The notes under the pieces were generated by a model. That model was given only the letters and a program-made list of their open reading frames with translations. It was not told where the DNA came from and did no database searches. The translations under genes and the position numbers were made by a program. Shown here piece after piece: positions 1-8,801 of a stretch of 64,000 bases of DNA. Numbering within the stretch: the stretch's first letter is position 1; each line of letters starts with the position of its first letter. The DNA is from Neoarius graeffei (taxonomy: Eukaryota; Chordata; Actinopteri; Siluriformes; Ariidae). The stretch covers positions 35,705,335-35,769,334 of the forward strand of contig NC_083589.1 of the NCBI RefSeq assembly GCF_027579695.1. The letters run 5' to 3'.

Positions 1-429
1 TGAGTTAGGGAGCCAATCAGAGAGTGGGGAGGGGTGGAAAGACGGTGACGTGTACTACTCGACAAACGGAAGCTTGTAGTTTATTTGGGACTGTTTACGG
101 ATCACATTTAACATGGCGGCGAGCGATACGAACCAAACTTTCGATCAAGCTTTAGACACTGTTCTGAATAGTTTAGAGCGAAAGTTTGTTTTAAAAAAAG
201 AACAGCGTTTGGCGTTACTGTCTTTCTTCACCTCTTCGTCGCTCTAACTACGTCACCGGGTACAACTGCCATGATTGGCCATGGGCTACGTATACGCCAA
301 ATGATAGACATTCGCAACGTCCAATAAACGGCCGTTGACAATCGTAAACCACACCTCCCCTACGAGAAATTCAATAGGCGGATTCCAGACCATATTTCAC
401 TTGTGATATGGTCTGGTGTTAACCAGACT
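1..429 (+). mobile_element. Right part of a MITE-like DNA transposon with a helicase fragment
   Basis: The right end reads ...CCAGACTA and stops abruptly at a truncated SINE. A second member of the same family at 26138-26719 ends GGCAGACTA, and both enclose a short ORF of similar sequence. The left end lies before the window, so no target duplication can be read here. GC-rich flanks with CCAAT-type motifs surround the ORF. Assignment to one family rests on the shared ORF and shared right terminus; the superfamily is not settled. Confidence 0.5.
113..247 (+). pseudogene. Truncated RecQ-like helicase N-terminal fragment (44 codons)
   Basis: A complete small ORF starts at an ATG in MAASDTNQTFDQALDTVL and contains the motif KKEQRLALLSFF before a stop. 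The pattern F-D-x-A-x-D-x-V-L, then K-x-EQR-x-AL, resembles the segment that precedes the Walker A motif in RecQ-like helicase proteins found in fish mobile elements. The nucleotide-binding motif itself is absent, so this cannot be an active helicase. The copy at 26394 shares FDxAVDAVL and, in a shifted frame, EQRAALEVF, which shows the similarity is inherited. Family assignment is inference from motif memory; the ORF and its partner copy are seen directly. Confidence 0.45.
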
Positions 430-430
430 A

Positions 431-580
431 CGGCGAGGGCCTTTCTGTGCAGAGTTTGCATGGTGTCCGCGTGGGTTTCCTCCGGATGCTCCGGTTTCAT
501 CCAAAGATATGCAGGTTAGGCTAAGTGGTGACTCTAAATTGACCGTGAGTGTGAATGGCTAGAGATAAATGAGATGAGAT
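431..580 (+). repeat. V-SINE (DANA/mermaid type), truncated and internally deleted
   Basis: Lacks the tRNA-like head and starts in the segment GGCGAGGGCCTTTCTGTG. It retains the conserved central block (GGGTTTCCTCCGG, TCCAAAGA), then jumps from GTGAATGGCT straight to the GAGATGAGAT tail, having lost about 150 bp of the 3' body. It is more diverged than the two SINEs that follow. Confidence 0.85.
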
Positions 581-592
581 AATCAGAATGAG

Positions 593-970
593 GGTGGCAC
601 GGTGGTGTAGTGGTTAGCGCTGTCGCCTCACAGCAAGAAGGTCCGGGTTCGAGCCCCGTGGCCAACTAGGGCCTTTCTGTGTGGAGTTTGCATGTTCTCC
701 CCGTGTCCGCGTGGGTTTCCTCCGGGTGCTCCGGTTTCCCCCACAGTCCAAAGACATGCAGGTTAGGTTAACTGGTGACTCTAAATTGACCGTAGGTGTG
801 AATGTGAGTGCGAATGGTTGTCTGTGTCTATGTGTCAGCCCTGTGATGACCTGGCGACTTGTCCAGGGTGTACCCCGCCTTTCGCCCGTAGTCAGCTGGG
901 ATAGGCTCCAGCTTGCCTGCGACCCTGTAGAACAGGATAAAGCGGCTAGAGACAATGAGATGAGATGAGA
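593..970 (+). repeat. V-SINE, full length, tRNA-derived head
   Basis: The head carries a Pol III A-box-like GTGGTGTAGTGG and a B box GGTTCGAGCCC, followed by the V-SINE central domain and a GAGATGAGAT tail. It is preceded by AATCAGAATGAG (581-592), but the same 12-mer does not follow this copy; it follows the next SINE, ending at 1516. ORFs read through it on either strand are artefacts of the SINE consensus. Confidence 0.93.
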
Positions 971-1144
971 TTTCCGAGAAAGCACTGCAGCAGGTAAGCA
1001 TGTGATTGTTTTCTCAGAGATTTATGACTTTACAATCTCGGAAATGTTCTTGAAGGGTAAAAGCATGTGCAGTCTTTCCTTAGAGCGAGAGAGAGATAAA
1101 CTCAATCAATCAAGCAAATTTTCTCCTACATTTCCGAGAAAGCA
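971..1144. other. Spacer between two SINEs bounded by a 14-bp direct repeat
   Basis: Begins and ends with TTTCCGAGAAAGCA (971-984 and 1131-1144). The interior contains a short GAGAGAGAGA tract and no coding sequence. The direct repeat looks like a SINE target duplication, but it faces inward between two SINEs rather than flanking one of them (see findings). Confidence 0.8.
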
Positions 1145-1504
1145 GGGCAGCACGGTGGTGTAGTGGTTAGCGCTGTCGCCTCACAGCAAGAAGGTCCGGG
1201 TTCGAGCCCCGTGGCCGACGAGGGCCTTTCTGTGCGGAGTTTGCATGTTCTCCCTGTGTCTGCGTGGGTTTCCTCCGGGTGCTCCGGTTTCCCCCACAGT
1301 CCAAAGACATGCAGGTTAGGTTAACTGGTGACTCTAAATTGAGCGTAGGTGTGAATGTGAGTGTGAATGGTTGTCTGTGTCTATGTGTCAGCCCTGTGAT
1401 GACCTGGCGACTTGTCCAGGGTGTACCCCGCCTTTCACCCGTAGTCAGCTGGGATAGGCTCCAGCTTGCCTGCGACCCTGTAGAAGGAGATAATGAGATG
1501 AGAT
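1145..1504 (+). repeat. V-SINE, full length
   Basis: Same structure as the copy at 593: head with B box GGTTCGAGCCC, central domain, tail GATAATGAGATGAGAT. It is followed at 1505-1516 by AATCAGAATGAG, which matches the 12-mer found before the SINE at 593. Confidence 0.93.
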
Positions 1505-2261
1505 AATCAGAATGAGCGGCTGAGTCTCAAATGCCTCCATGATCCCTACAAAGGGGATGAAAAAACAATGGTTTTTGCGCCCTCAGATTCAATCAGTGGC
1601 CTATTGTGACCGAGCAGACCGGAAGGCGTGGCCTGATGACGGTTAACTCTGGTGAAGACACGCCCACTGGGTAAATTGACTGACTCGGCTCGAGCGCGGT
1701 TTGAGGCTCAGTCCGAGCTCGCGCTGTGCTGAGGACCGGAAGCCGCCGGGTTGAATATGAGTGATTATTTATTTGTTATAAAACTATAAAAACAACCCGA
1801 ATCATGAAAAGGAGCAGCAGCAGTATGGCGGAATAAGAGAAGCACCTCCACCTCCTCCGCTGTTGCTGTAGTTACCTGTTTAATCCGGTAAAGAGGAAGA
1901 CGCGCGCGCTGTTGGATCATGACGAGCGGGCAGGATGAAAGTTGTGTCCGAGTGGCTTTAAGGTAGGCCTGCAGTCCCAAATGTCCCCGCTGATGCGGAT
2001 TTAAGCACCGCCTCGTCGCCATGTACCTGTTATTCGGCCGGAAAGCCCAGTCTGGAGGCGCTTCAGCTCGGGCTGCGTCCTCAACCGCCTTTTATTCGGA
2101 CCGTCGTGCACTACAAAGGGTGGAGACGAGCTTTATTGTCTCCTGTATAGGCAGTGGGAGCCATGGAGATCCAGCCTCAGGCTTTGTTGTATAGTCAGTT
2201 TGTTCTTGGGATCTTTTTTTTTTTAATCTAAATTTTGCTTTATATTGTACAGTGTGTCTTT
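1505..2261. other. No gene seen; CpG-rich low-copy DNA
   Basis: About 1600-2150 is rich in CpG, with GC boxes and a TATAAAACTATAAAA stretch near 1780. It could be the remnant of a promoter or a CpG island, but no ORF with recognisable protein similarity, splice-bounded exon or transposon terminus is visible. Short ORFs here are low complexity. Confidence 0.4.
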
Positions 2262-2345
2262 TTCTTGATGTATGTCTGATAATTTGCTGCTGTAACGAAA
2301 CAATTTCCCAGCTTGGGATCAGTAAAATCTATATCTATCTATTTT
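2262..2345 (+). repeat. Probable LINE 3' tail
   Basis: The sequence TTTGCTGCTGTAACGAAAC, then AATTTCCCAGCTTGGGATCA and a TATCTATC tail, has the form of the 3' terminus of fish LINEs that end in ATCT-type microsatellite tails. Only the tail is present, so the family cannot be decided. Confidence 0.45.
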
Positions 2346-2372
2346 ATGCAGGTTATGTTGACAAAGGAGTTC

Positions 2373-2393
2373 CATCATCATCATCATCATCAT
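2373..2393. repeat. (CAT)7 microsatellite
   Basis: Seven uninterrupted CAT units just before the first unit of the tandem array. A shorter ATCATC tract occurs at the same place in unit five, so the microsatellite belongs to the array unit. Confidence 0.9.
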
Positions 2394-4295
2394 CTTCTGG
2401 CTGCTCCTGATTAGGGGTCGCCACAGCAGATCTTTCGTCTCCGTTGCTCCGTGTCTTCCACATCCTTCCCTACCACTTTCATGTCCTGTCTCATCACATC
2501 CATGTATCTCCTCTTTGGCCTTCATTTTCATGTGCCTCGAGATGTTACGCATCTCTTCTCAGGACGTGCCCATACCATATCGGTCTCATTTAAGCATTAA
2601 CCCTACACTGTGATTTTGGGGTTTTTTTTTCCTTCCCTGCAATGTATATTGCTATTTAGATGGAGAGTATATGCAGAATTTCAGGATATTTGCTCAGCCA
2701 AGTAGATCAGAATGTAGACACTGGCAAAACAATCTTCTTCTTTTGGCTGCTCCTGATTAGGGGTCGCCACAGCGGATCTTTCGGTTCCATGTCTTCCACA
2801 TCCTTCTCTACCACTTTCATGTCCTGTCTCATCACATCCATGCAACTCCTCTTTGGCCTTCCTCGTTTTCATTCGCCTTGAGATGTTCTGCATCTCTTCT
2901 CAGGACGTGCCCATACCATCTCGGTCTCATTTAAGCATTAACCCTACACTGTGATTTTTGTTTTTTCTGCAATGTATATTGCTATTTAGGTGGAGAGTAT
3001 ATGCAAAATTTCAGGATATTTGCTCAGCCAAGTAGATCAGAATGTAGACACTGGCAAAACAATCTTCTTCTTTTGGCTGCTCCTGATTAGGGGTCACCAC
3101 AGCGGATCTTTCGGCTCCGTGTCTTCCACATCCTTCTCTACCACTTTCATGTCCTGTCTCATCACATCCATGTATCTCCTCTTTGGCCTTCATTTTCATG
3201 TGCCTCGAGATGTTCTGCATCTCTTCTCAGGATGTGCCCATACCATCTCGGTCTCATTTAAGCATTAACCCTACACTTTGTGATTTTTGTTTTTTTTTTC
3301 CTTCCCTGCAATGTATATTGCTATTTAGGTGGAGAGTATATGCAAAATTTCAGGATATTTGCTCAGCCAAGTAGATCAGGATGTAGACACTGGCAAAACA
3401 ATCTTCTTCTTTTGGCTGCTCCTGATTAGGGGTCGCCACAGCAGATCTTTCGTCTCCGTTGCTCCTTGTCTTCCACATCCTTGTCTACCACTTTCATGTC
3501 CTGTCTCATCACATCCATGTATCTCCTCTTTGGCTTTCCTCGTTTTCATGCGCCTCGAGATGTTCTGCATCTCTTCTCAGGACGTGCCCATACCATCTCG
3601 GTCTCATTTAAGCATTAACCCTACACTGTGATTTTGGGGTTTTTTTTTCCTTCCCTGCAATGTATATTGCTATTTAGGTGGAGAGTATATGCAGAATTTC
3701 AGGATATTTGCTCAGCCAAGTAGATCAGAATGTAGACACTAGCAAAACAATCATCATCTTCTTCTGGCTGCTCCTGATTAGGGGTCGCCACAGCGGATCT
3801 TTCGGCTCGGTGTCTTCCACATCCTTGTCTACCACTTTCATGTCCTGTCTCACCACATCCATGTATCTCCGCTTTGGCCTTCCTCGTTTTCATGCGCCTC
3901 GAGATGTTCTGCATCTCTTCTCAGGACGTGCCCATACCATCTCAGTCTCATTTAAGCATTAACCCTACACTGTGGTTTTTTTTTTTTCTTTTCTGCAATG
4001 TATATTGCTATTTAGGTGGAGAGTATATGTAAAATTTGAGGATATTTGCTCAGCCAAGTAGATCAGAATGTAGACACTGGCAAAACGGTCTTCTGGCTGC
4101 TCCTGATTAGGGGTCACCACAGCAGATCTTTAGTCTCCGTTGCTCCGTGTCTTCCACATCCTTGTCTACCACTTTCATGTCCTGTCTCACTACATCCATG
4201 TATCTCCTCTTTGGTCTTCCTCGTTTTCATGCGCCTCGAGATGTTCTGCATCTCTTCTCAGGACGTGCCCATACCATCTCGGTCTCATTTAAGCA

Positions 4296-4977
4296 TTAAA
4301 GTGCACATCACGGGTAAATTCAGGAGCAAGATCAATGTAATTCTCCTATTTTATATTAAACTTTGGTCAAATATCAGTCAGATTTTGCATTTTGTGCAGT
4401 TTTTTTTACTTTGCACAATACCAGAAAAATTCAGTTGAAGTCAAGCCATTTGAGGCGAATTGGTCCACCTCTGAAAAAACTTGCCATTTGGATTTCCTGG
4501 CAAACATTGATTTTGGTGACGTTGCGTGCGGGACGCCTCCCTCTGAGTCCTACGTCAGTGCTGGTTTGTTTATGAGAAAACGACCTGGTGGTTTTCTGCA
4601 AATTTCTTCAAAGTTATCGTGTAATTATTAAAATGGTTAACAGATGTATCGTAGGAGGGTGTAGCAACACCAGTCATGATGGGATTAATACTCATCGTTT
4701 CCCAAAAGACCGGACAATGAGAGAGAAATGGGAGCGCTTGGTCTACACAGGCTGCGCACTGAAACCATGCAAAGCTCGCGCAGCCTGCTGGCGCTTCCGC
4801 AGGTGACGTCACGAATCTGGCTCCAGACTCCCTTGGGATTTTTCCAGACGCGTTTTGTTATTTTTTTCAGCTGTAGACAGATGGCCTTGTGCAAAATTAC
4901 CCTTCTGGATGAGTGTGTAAAGGGACACACTTTCATATTAAAAAACAAACAAAATTGGTCCAGTATATGCACTTTAA
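4296..4977 (+). mobile_element. TTAA-flanked THAP-type (Kolobok-like) element, copy E1
   Basis: Bounded by TTAA on both sides with inverted termini TTAAAGTGCACATCAC and (reverse complement of the right end) TTAAAGTGCATATACTGG. It sits inside the tandem array. Deleting the element plus one TTAA gives AGCATTAACCCTACAC, exactly what the neighbouring array units have, so the empty site is visible in the same window. A second copy lies at 19958-20674 in the opposite orientation. TTAA target sites together with a THAP domain fit the Kolobok superfamily; piggyBac also uses TTAA but lacks THAP. Confidence 0.85.
4633..4806 (+). pseudogene. Truncated THAP zinc-finger N-terminus in element E1
   Basis: The ORF begins MVNRCIVGGCSN and continues with THRFPKD and EKWERLV. 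This is the start of a THAP domain: C-x4-C, then the conserved W. The second half of the domain, with the C-x2-H zinc ligands and the AVPTIF-like box, is missing; the frame runs into unrelated sequence ending WRFRR. THAP domains bind DNA, and in transposons they recognise the element's termini. This fragment could not fold as a complete C2CH finger. The homologous fragment in copy E2 starts with the same residues. Confidence 0.75.
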
Positions 4978-5108
4978 CCCTACACTATGTGATATTTTTT
5001 CCCCTGCAATGTATATTGCTATTTAGGTAGAGAGTATGTGCAAAATTTCAGGATATTTGCTCAGCCAAGTAGATCAGAATGTAGACACTGGCAAAACAAT
5101 CTTCTTTT

Positions 5109-5708
5109 GGCTGCTCCTGATTAGGGGTCACCACAGCGGATCTTTCGTCTCCGTTGCTCCCTGTCTTCTGCGTCCTTCTCTACCACTTTCATGTCCTCTC
5201 TCACCACATTCATGCATCTCTTTGGCTTTCCTCATTTTCGTCTGACTGGCAGCTCCATCCTCAACATTCTCCTTCCAACATGCTCTGCATCTCTTCTCAG
5301 GATGTGCCCATACCATCTCAGTCTCATCTCTCTTAGCTTCATTCCCAAGCTCTCCACATGTGAAAACGCACAGCACACAAGGCTCGAGCCACATTCACTG
5401 AAAATCCACCACCCATCATTTTGTGTCCCACTTGTAGACGTAGTTTCATGGCCTGGCTCGGACTCGTCGGTCACCTCCGGACACACAGACAATCCAACAC
5501 CTGCCAACTGAAGTCATGGTCATCTTCGACACCGAAGGACGAACAACAACATTCTGTCCAACCTTGTCACTTCCATCGCAAACCTTAACATCCACCATCT
5601 CCAACTTTGCCTCCTGTCTCTTCGTTAAGGGTACAGTCTCCAATCCACATGTTAGATTTAGCACAGTTTTACGCCAGATGCCTTTCCTGACGCAACCCTC
5701 TCAAGTAC
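5109..5708 (-). repeat. RTE-like LINE 3' end, antisense, longer last array unit
   Basis: Read on the minus strand it encodes pieces of a retrotransposon C-terminus such as MRLRWYGHILRRDAEH, interrupted by frameshifts. It extends the 340-bp array unit by about 370 bp and then stops near ACGCAACCCTC. The reverse complement of the same segment forms 7484-8209. Confidence 0.75.
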
Positions 5709-6311
5709 CTTGATCATCATCTTTTGTCTGCTCCCGATTAGGGCTCACCACAGCAGATCTTTCGTCTCCATTGCTCCCTGTCTTCCGCATTCTTCTCTAT
5801 CACTTTCATGTCCTCTCTCACCACATCCATGTATCTCCTCTTTGGCTTTCCTCATTTTCGTTTGCCTGGCAGCTCCATCCTCAGTCTCCTTCCCACATGC
5901 TCTGCATCTCTTCTCAGGATGTGCCCATACCATCTCAGTCTCATCTCTTTTTAGCTTAATTCCCAAGCTGTCTACCTGTGCTGTCCCTCTGATGTGATTG
6001 TTCCTTATCCTGTCCAACCTTGTCACTCCTATCGCAAACCTTAACATCCTCCAGCCACTGGGGGTGCATAAACATACTCTTGGCGCCGGTCCCAAGCCCG
6101 GATAAATTGGAGAGGGTTACATCAGGAACGGCATCCGGCGTAAAACTGTGCCAAATCAAACATGTGGATTGAAAAGAGAAATACCATACCGGATCGGTCG
6201 GGGCCCGGGTTAACAATGGCCGCCTCCGGTACTGTTGGTCAACAGGGTGCTAGTGGAAAGTATGCTACTGTTGTGCCAAAGGAATGCCTTGATGCATTTG
6301 ATTATCAGTCC
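5709..6311 (-). repeat. Second RTE-like LINE fragment, rearranged
   Basis: 5713-5960 repeats the LINE 3' segment (CTGCTCCCGATTAGGG, GTGCCCATACCATCTCAG) with 10-15% divergence by eye. 6050-6311 carries LINE-associated text (GGCATCCGGCGTAAAAC, CCATACCGGATCGGTCGGGG). Frameshifts and stops prevent a coherent protein. The block ends where the element at 6312 is inserted. Confidence 0.65.
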
Positions 6312-7375
6312 CCCAGGATTTTGCGGGCATTTTTTGTGATTGTTGCGGGCTAAAATGTCTGATGTTGCGGGGGGTTTTCCAAAAAATTGCGATGAAAGTT
6401 GCGGTGGTTTTTAGGTTTTTGTTGCGATTACATTGTGGGAGGAAGTGAAAGTTGCAAGAAATTGTTGCGATTTTCTCTTTTTGTGATTAAAATTGAGTGA
6501 TATGTTAAATATTAAGTTATTACTGAAAAACTATTGATTAAAAAAACAAAGACACTGAGAAATGGTCCTATAAACAACTTTACCAATATAAAAGATTACC
6601 AGGACTACAAAAATGCAGAAAAATAGGCTTTACTCATCCAAATGCACCTGTTGGTTCAAAAGTTAAAGTGCATAGAACCTCACAGCACAACATGAAGTTA
6701 CCTTAAAATATAATATAAATGCCTCAGCTTTCATGTAAGAAAAAAAACTATTAATACTAGTACTGTGTGCAGGCAGTCTCTCCTGAAGACTAAATTAAAC
6801 AATAATTATAAACTAATAAAATAAATGGCTCAGGCTTCATAGAAGAAAAACAACAATTTGAACAGAATCTCACAGTATGATGCTGAAGCTGCCTAAACAA
6901 TGGAAAATAAAATACCATTTTGGCAAAAATGTTGGCATCCATTAATTTCTTGTATTAAGTAAAAAAATCATGTAAAGTGCGCACAGTCCGTCACTGTAAA
7001 CATAACACACTTTCAGTAACAGAATTTAAGCCTACATAAACACTGACTCGCACATGCTGCTTCTCTTGAACGTAGACACGGAAGTAAGCAGTGTTGCCAG
7101 ATACTGCTGACGTTTTCCAGCCCAAAATATGTTCATACCTGCCAAAATACACTTGAAATCCCCCAACTGGGCGAGAAACCGCCCAATCTGGCAACACTGG
7201 AAGTAAGGTGGAAGGTAGTTTGTCGACGTCACCTCAAGACGACGCCAACGATTGGTCAAATTTGCGGGAAAGTTGCGGTGATTGGATATAATTGCAACAC
7301 CGCACTGAATTTGCGGGGATTGGTTGAATTTGTATTGAAGTTGCAAATCGCAACATCGCGAAAGCCTGGAGGGTC
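6312..7375. mobile_element. Non-autonomous DNA element with CCAGGMTTTYGCG termini
   Basis: The left end CCAGGATTTTGCGGGC and right end (reversed) CCAGGCTTTCGCGATGTTGC form imperfect inverted repeats, and both subterminal regions are full of TTGCGR motifs (GTTGCGGG, AGTTGCGGTG). The interior is AT-rich with no ORF. No clean target duplication was found, so the superfamily is only guessed to be hAT-like. It interrupts LINE-derived sequence that resumes near 7404. Confidence 0.5.
7089..7199. mobile_element. 111-bp hAT-type MITE
   Basis: Termini CAGTGTTGCCAGAT and ATCTGGCAACACTG are perfect inverted repeats, and an exact 8-bp target duplication GAAGTAAG flanks them (7081-7088 and 7200-7207). Too short to encode anything. 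Nested inside the element spanning 6312-7375. Confidence 0.92.
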
Positions 7376-7403
7376 TGGATTATTTCCAGTTTGCATTGTT
7401 TTG

Positions 7404-8209
7404 CCAGTGTATCCAGCCACTGAGGGTGCATAAGCATACTCTTGGTGCCGGTTGCAAGCCCGGATAAATTGGAGAAGGTTGCGTCAGGAAGGGCATCCGG
7501 CGTAAAACCGTGCCAAATCTAACATGCGGATTGGAGACCGTACCCTTAATGAAGAGACAGAAGGCAAAGTTGGAGGTGGCAGAGTTGAGGATGTTAAGGT
7601 TTGCGATGGGAGTGACAAGGTCGGACAGAACGTTGCTGTTCGTCCTTCGGTGTCGAAGATGACCGTGACTTCAGTTGGCAGGTGTTGGATTGTCTTTGTG
7701 TGTCCGGAGGTGACTGATGAGTCCGAGCCAGGCCATGAAACTACATCCACAAGTGGGACACAAAATGATGGGTGGTGGATTTTCAGTGAATGTGGCTCGA
7801 GCCATGCGTGCTGTGCGTTTTCACATGTGGAGAGCTTGAGAATGAAGCTAAGAGAGATGAGACTGAGATGGTATGGGCACATCCTGAGAAGAGATGCAGA
7901 GCATGTTGGAAGGAGAATGTTGAGGATGGAGCTGCCAGGCACACGAAAATGAGGAAAGCCAAAGAGGAGATACATGGATGTGGTGAGAGAGGACATGAAA
8001 ATGGTAGAGAAGAATGCGGAAGACAGGAAGCAACGGAGATGAAAGATCCGCTGTGGTGACCCTTAATCGAGAGCAGCCAGAAGAAGAAGATTGTTTTGCC
8101 AGTGTCTACATCCTGATCTACTTGGCTGAGCAAATATCCTGAAATTTTGCATATACTCTCCACCTAAATAGCAATATACATTGCAGAAAAAAAAATCATA
8201 GTGTAGGGT
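7404..8209 (+). repeat. RTE-like LINE 3' end plus array spacer, inverted relative to the tandem array
   Basis: Begins with LINE text GGCATCCGGCGTAAAACC, continues through the coding end, then the array spacer in reverse (GGCTGAGCAAATATCCTGAA, GTGTAGGGTTAATGC). It is the reverse complement of about 4978-5705, so the two form a long inverted repeat enclosing 5706-7483. Confidence 0.8.
7842..8090 (+). pseudogene. RTE-like endonuclease/reverse transcriptase, extreme C-terminus
   Basis: The frame opens MKLREMRLRWYGHILRRDAE and passes through VGRRMLRMELP. After a -1 shift it continues with the usual basic tail of these proteins (KPKRRYMDVVREDMK) and ends near a CGATCCGCTGTGGTGACC-type 3' terminus. 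Only the post-polymerase tail of the protein is present; no endonuclease or YxDD polymerase motif occurs in the window. Assignment to the RTE/BovB-like clade is from recall of this tail and is moderately sure. Confidence 0.6.
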
Positions 8210-8661
8210 TAATGCTTAAATATCATTTAGTGCTGGTATTTAAACTTGTAATCTAACCATAATTACTGAGCTCCTATGCACATGAGACTGAAGGAAAGAT
8301 GAAGATTTGAGTCACATAAATTACGGCTTGCGCTGTAATTACTGTTTTGCAGGCATTGTGGTCTTTGGTGTATTGTATCTTGGATTTAGTCCGTGTTAGA
8401 AATGTAGCCAGTGGATTAAATGTAGTGAAAAGCATTTGCTATTTGGAGAGCCATGTTTGGGTCAAGAGCTCTGAGGATAAGTACAGTCCTTAACTGCTCC
8501 TGAAGAGTTCAATAACAGTTAATGTTTTAGCTCCTGTAAACAAAAGAGCAAGCGGTTCTTTTTCCATTCACCATTTTAGTGAGCTCAGTTGTTCTTAACG
8601 AGAAATCCGATATAGAAATGGTGAAGATGGTAAACATTGGACTCCTAGGTTTGATATGGCA
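8210..8661. other. No gene seen; low-copy DNA
   Basis: AT-rich sequence between the LINE block and the first Tc1 element. No ORF, terminal repeat or RNA gene recognised. Confidence 0.5.
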
Positions 8662-8801
8662 TACAGTGGTGCTTGAAAGTTTGTGAACACTTTAGGATTT
8701 TCTATATTTCTGCATAAATATGACCTAAAACAACATCAGATTTTCACACAAGTCTGAAAAGTAGATTCCAAGTCTATAAAAATAGATGTGAACCTTTGCT
8801 T

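Larger units (their letters stand above)
2399..5708. repeat. Tandem array of about 340-bp units derived from a LINE 3' end
   Basis: The marker GGCTGCTCCTGATTAGGGGT starts near 2399, 2745, 3075, 3414, 3766, 4095 and 5109, with one-base variants of its last position. Spacings are 329-352 bp once the 682-bp insertion at 4296 is subtracted. Each unit joins an antisense piece of an RTE-like LINE 3' coding end (GTGCCCATACCATCTC, antisense of RWYGHILRR-type coding) to a non-LINE spacer containing TAACCCTACAC, GCAATGTATATTGCTATTTA and GATATTTGCTCAGCC. The last unit runs on into a longer LINE portion. ORFs of 60-130 codons in several frames recur in each unit and are not genes. Confidence 0.9.

Noticed and set aside
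600..670. tRNA gene (A and B box present)
   Set aside because: Sequence from the A box through GGTTCGAGCCC recurs as the head of each full SINE and does not fold into a complete cloverleaf with a normal 3' half.
681..968. 95-codon ORF repeated, with small changes, at 1264, 9208, 17634, 53436 and on the minus strand at 17978, 32858, 55111 and 59695
   Set aside because: It is a read-through of the V-SINE consensus. Its ends coincide with SINE borders and target duplications, and frame integrity varies with each copy.
2660..4438. Series of 60-130-codon ORFs on both strands that look like a protein family with repeats
   Set aside because: They repeat with the 340-bp array period in several frames at once, so they reflect the DNA repeat, not a protein.
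2399..5708. CRISPR-like array
   Set aside because: Units are contiguous, about 340 bp long, with no unique spacers. The setting is a vertebrate genome.
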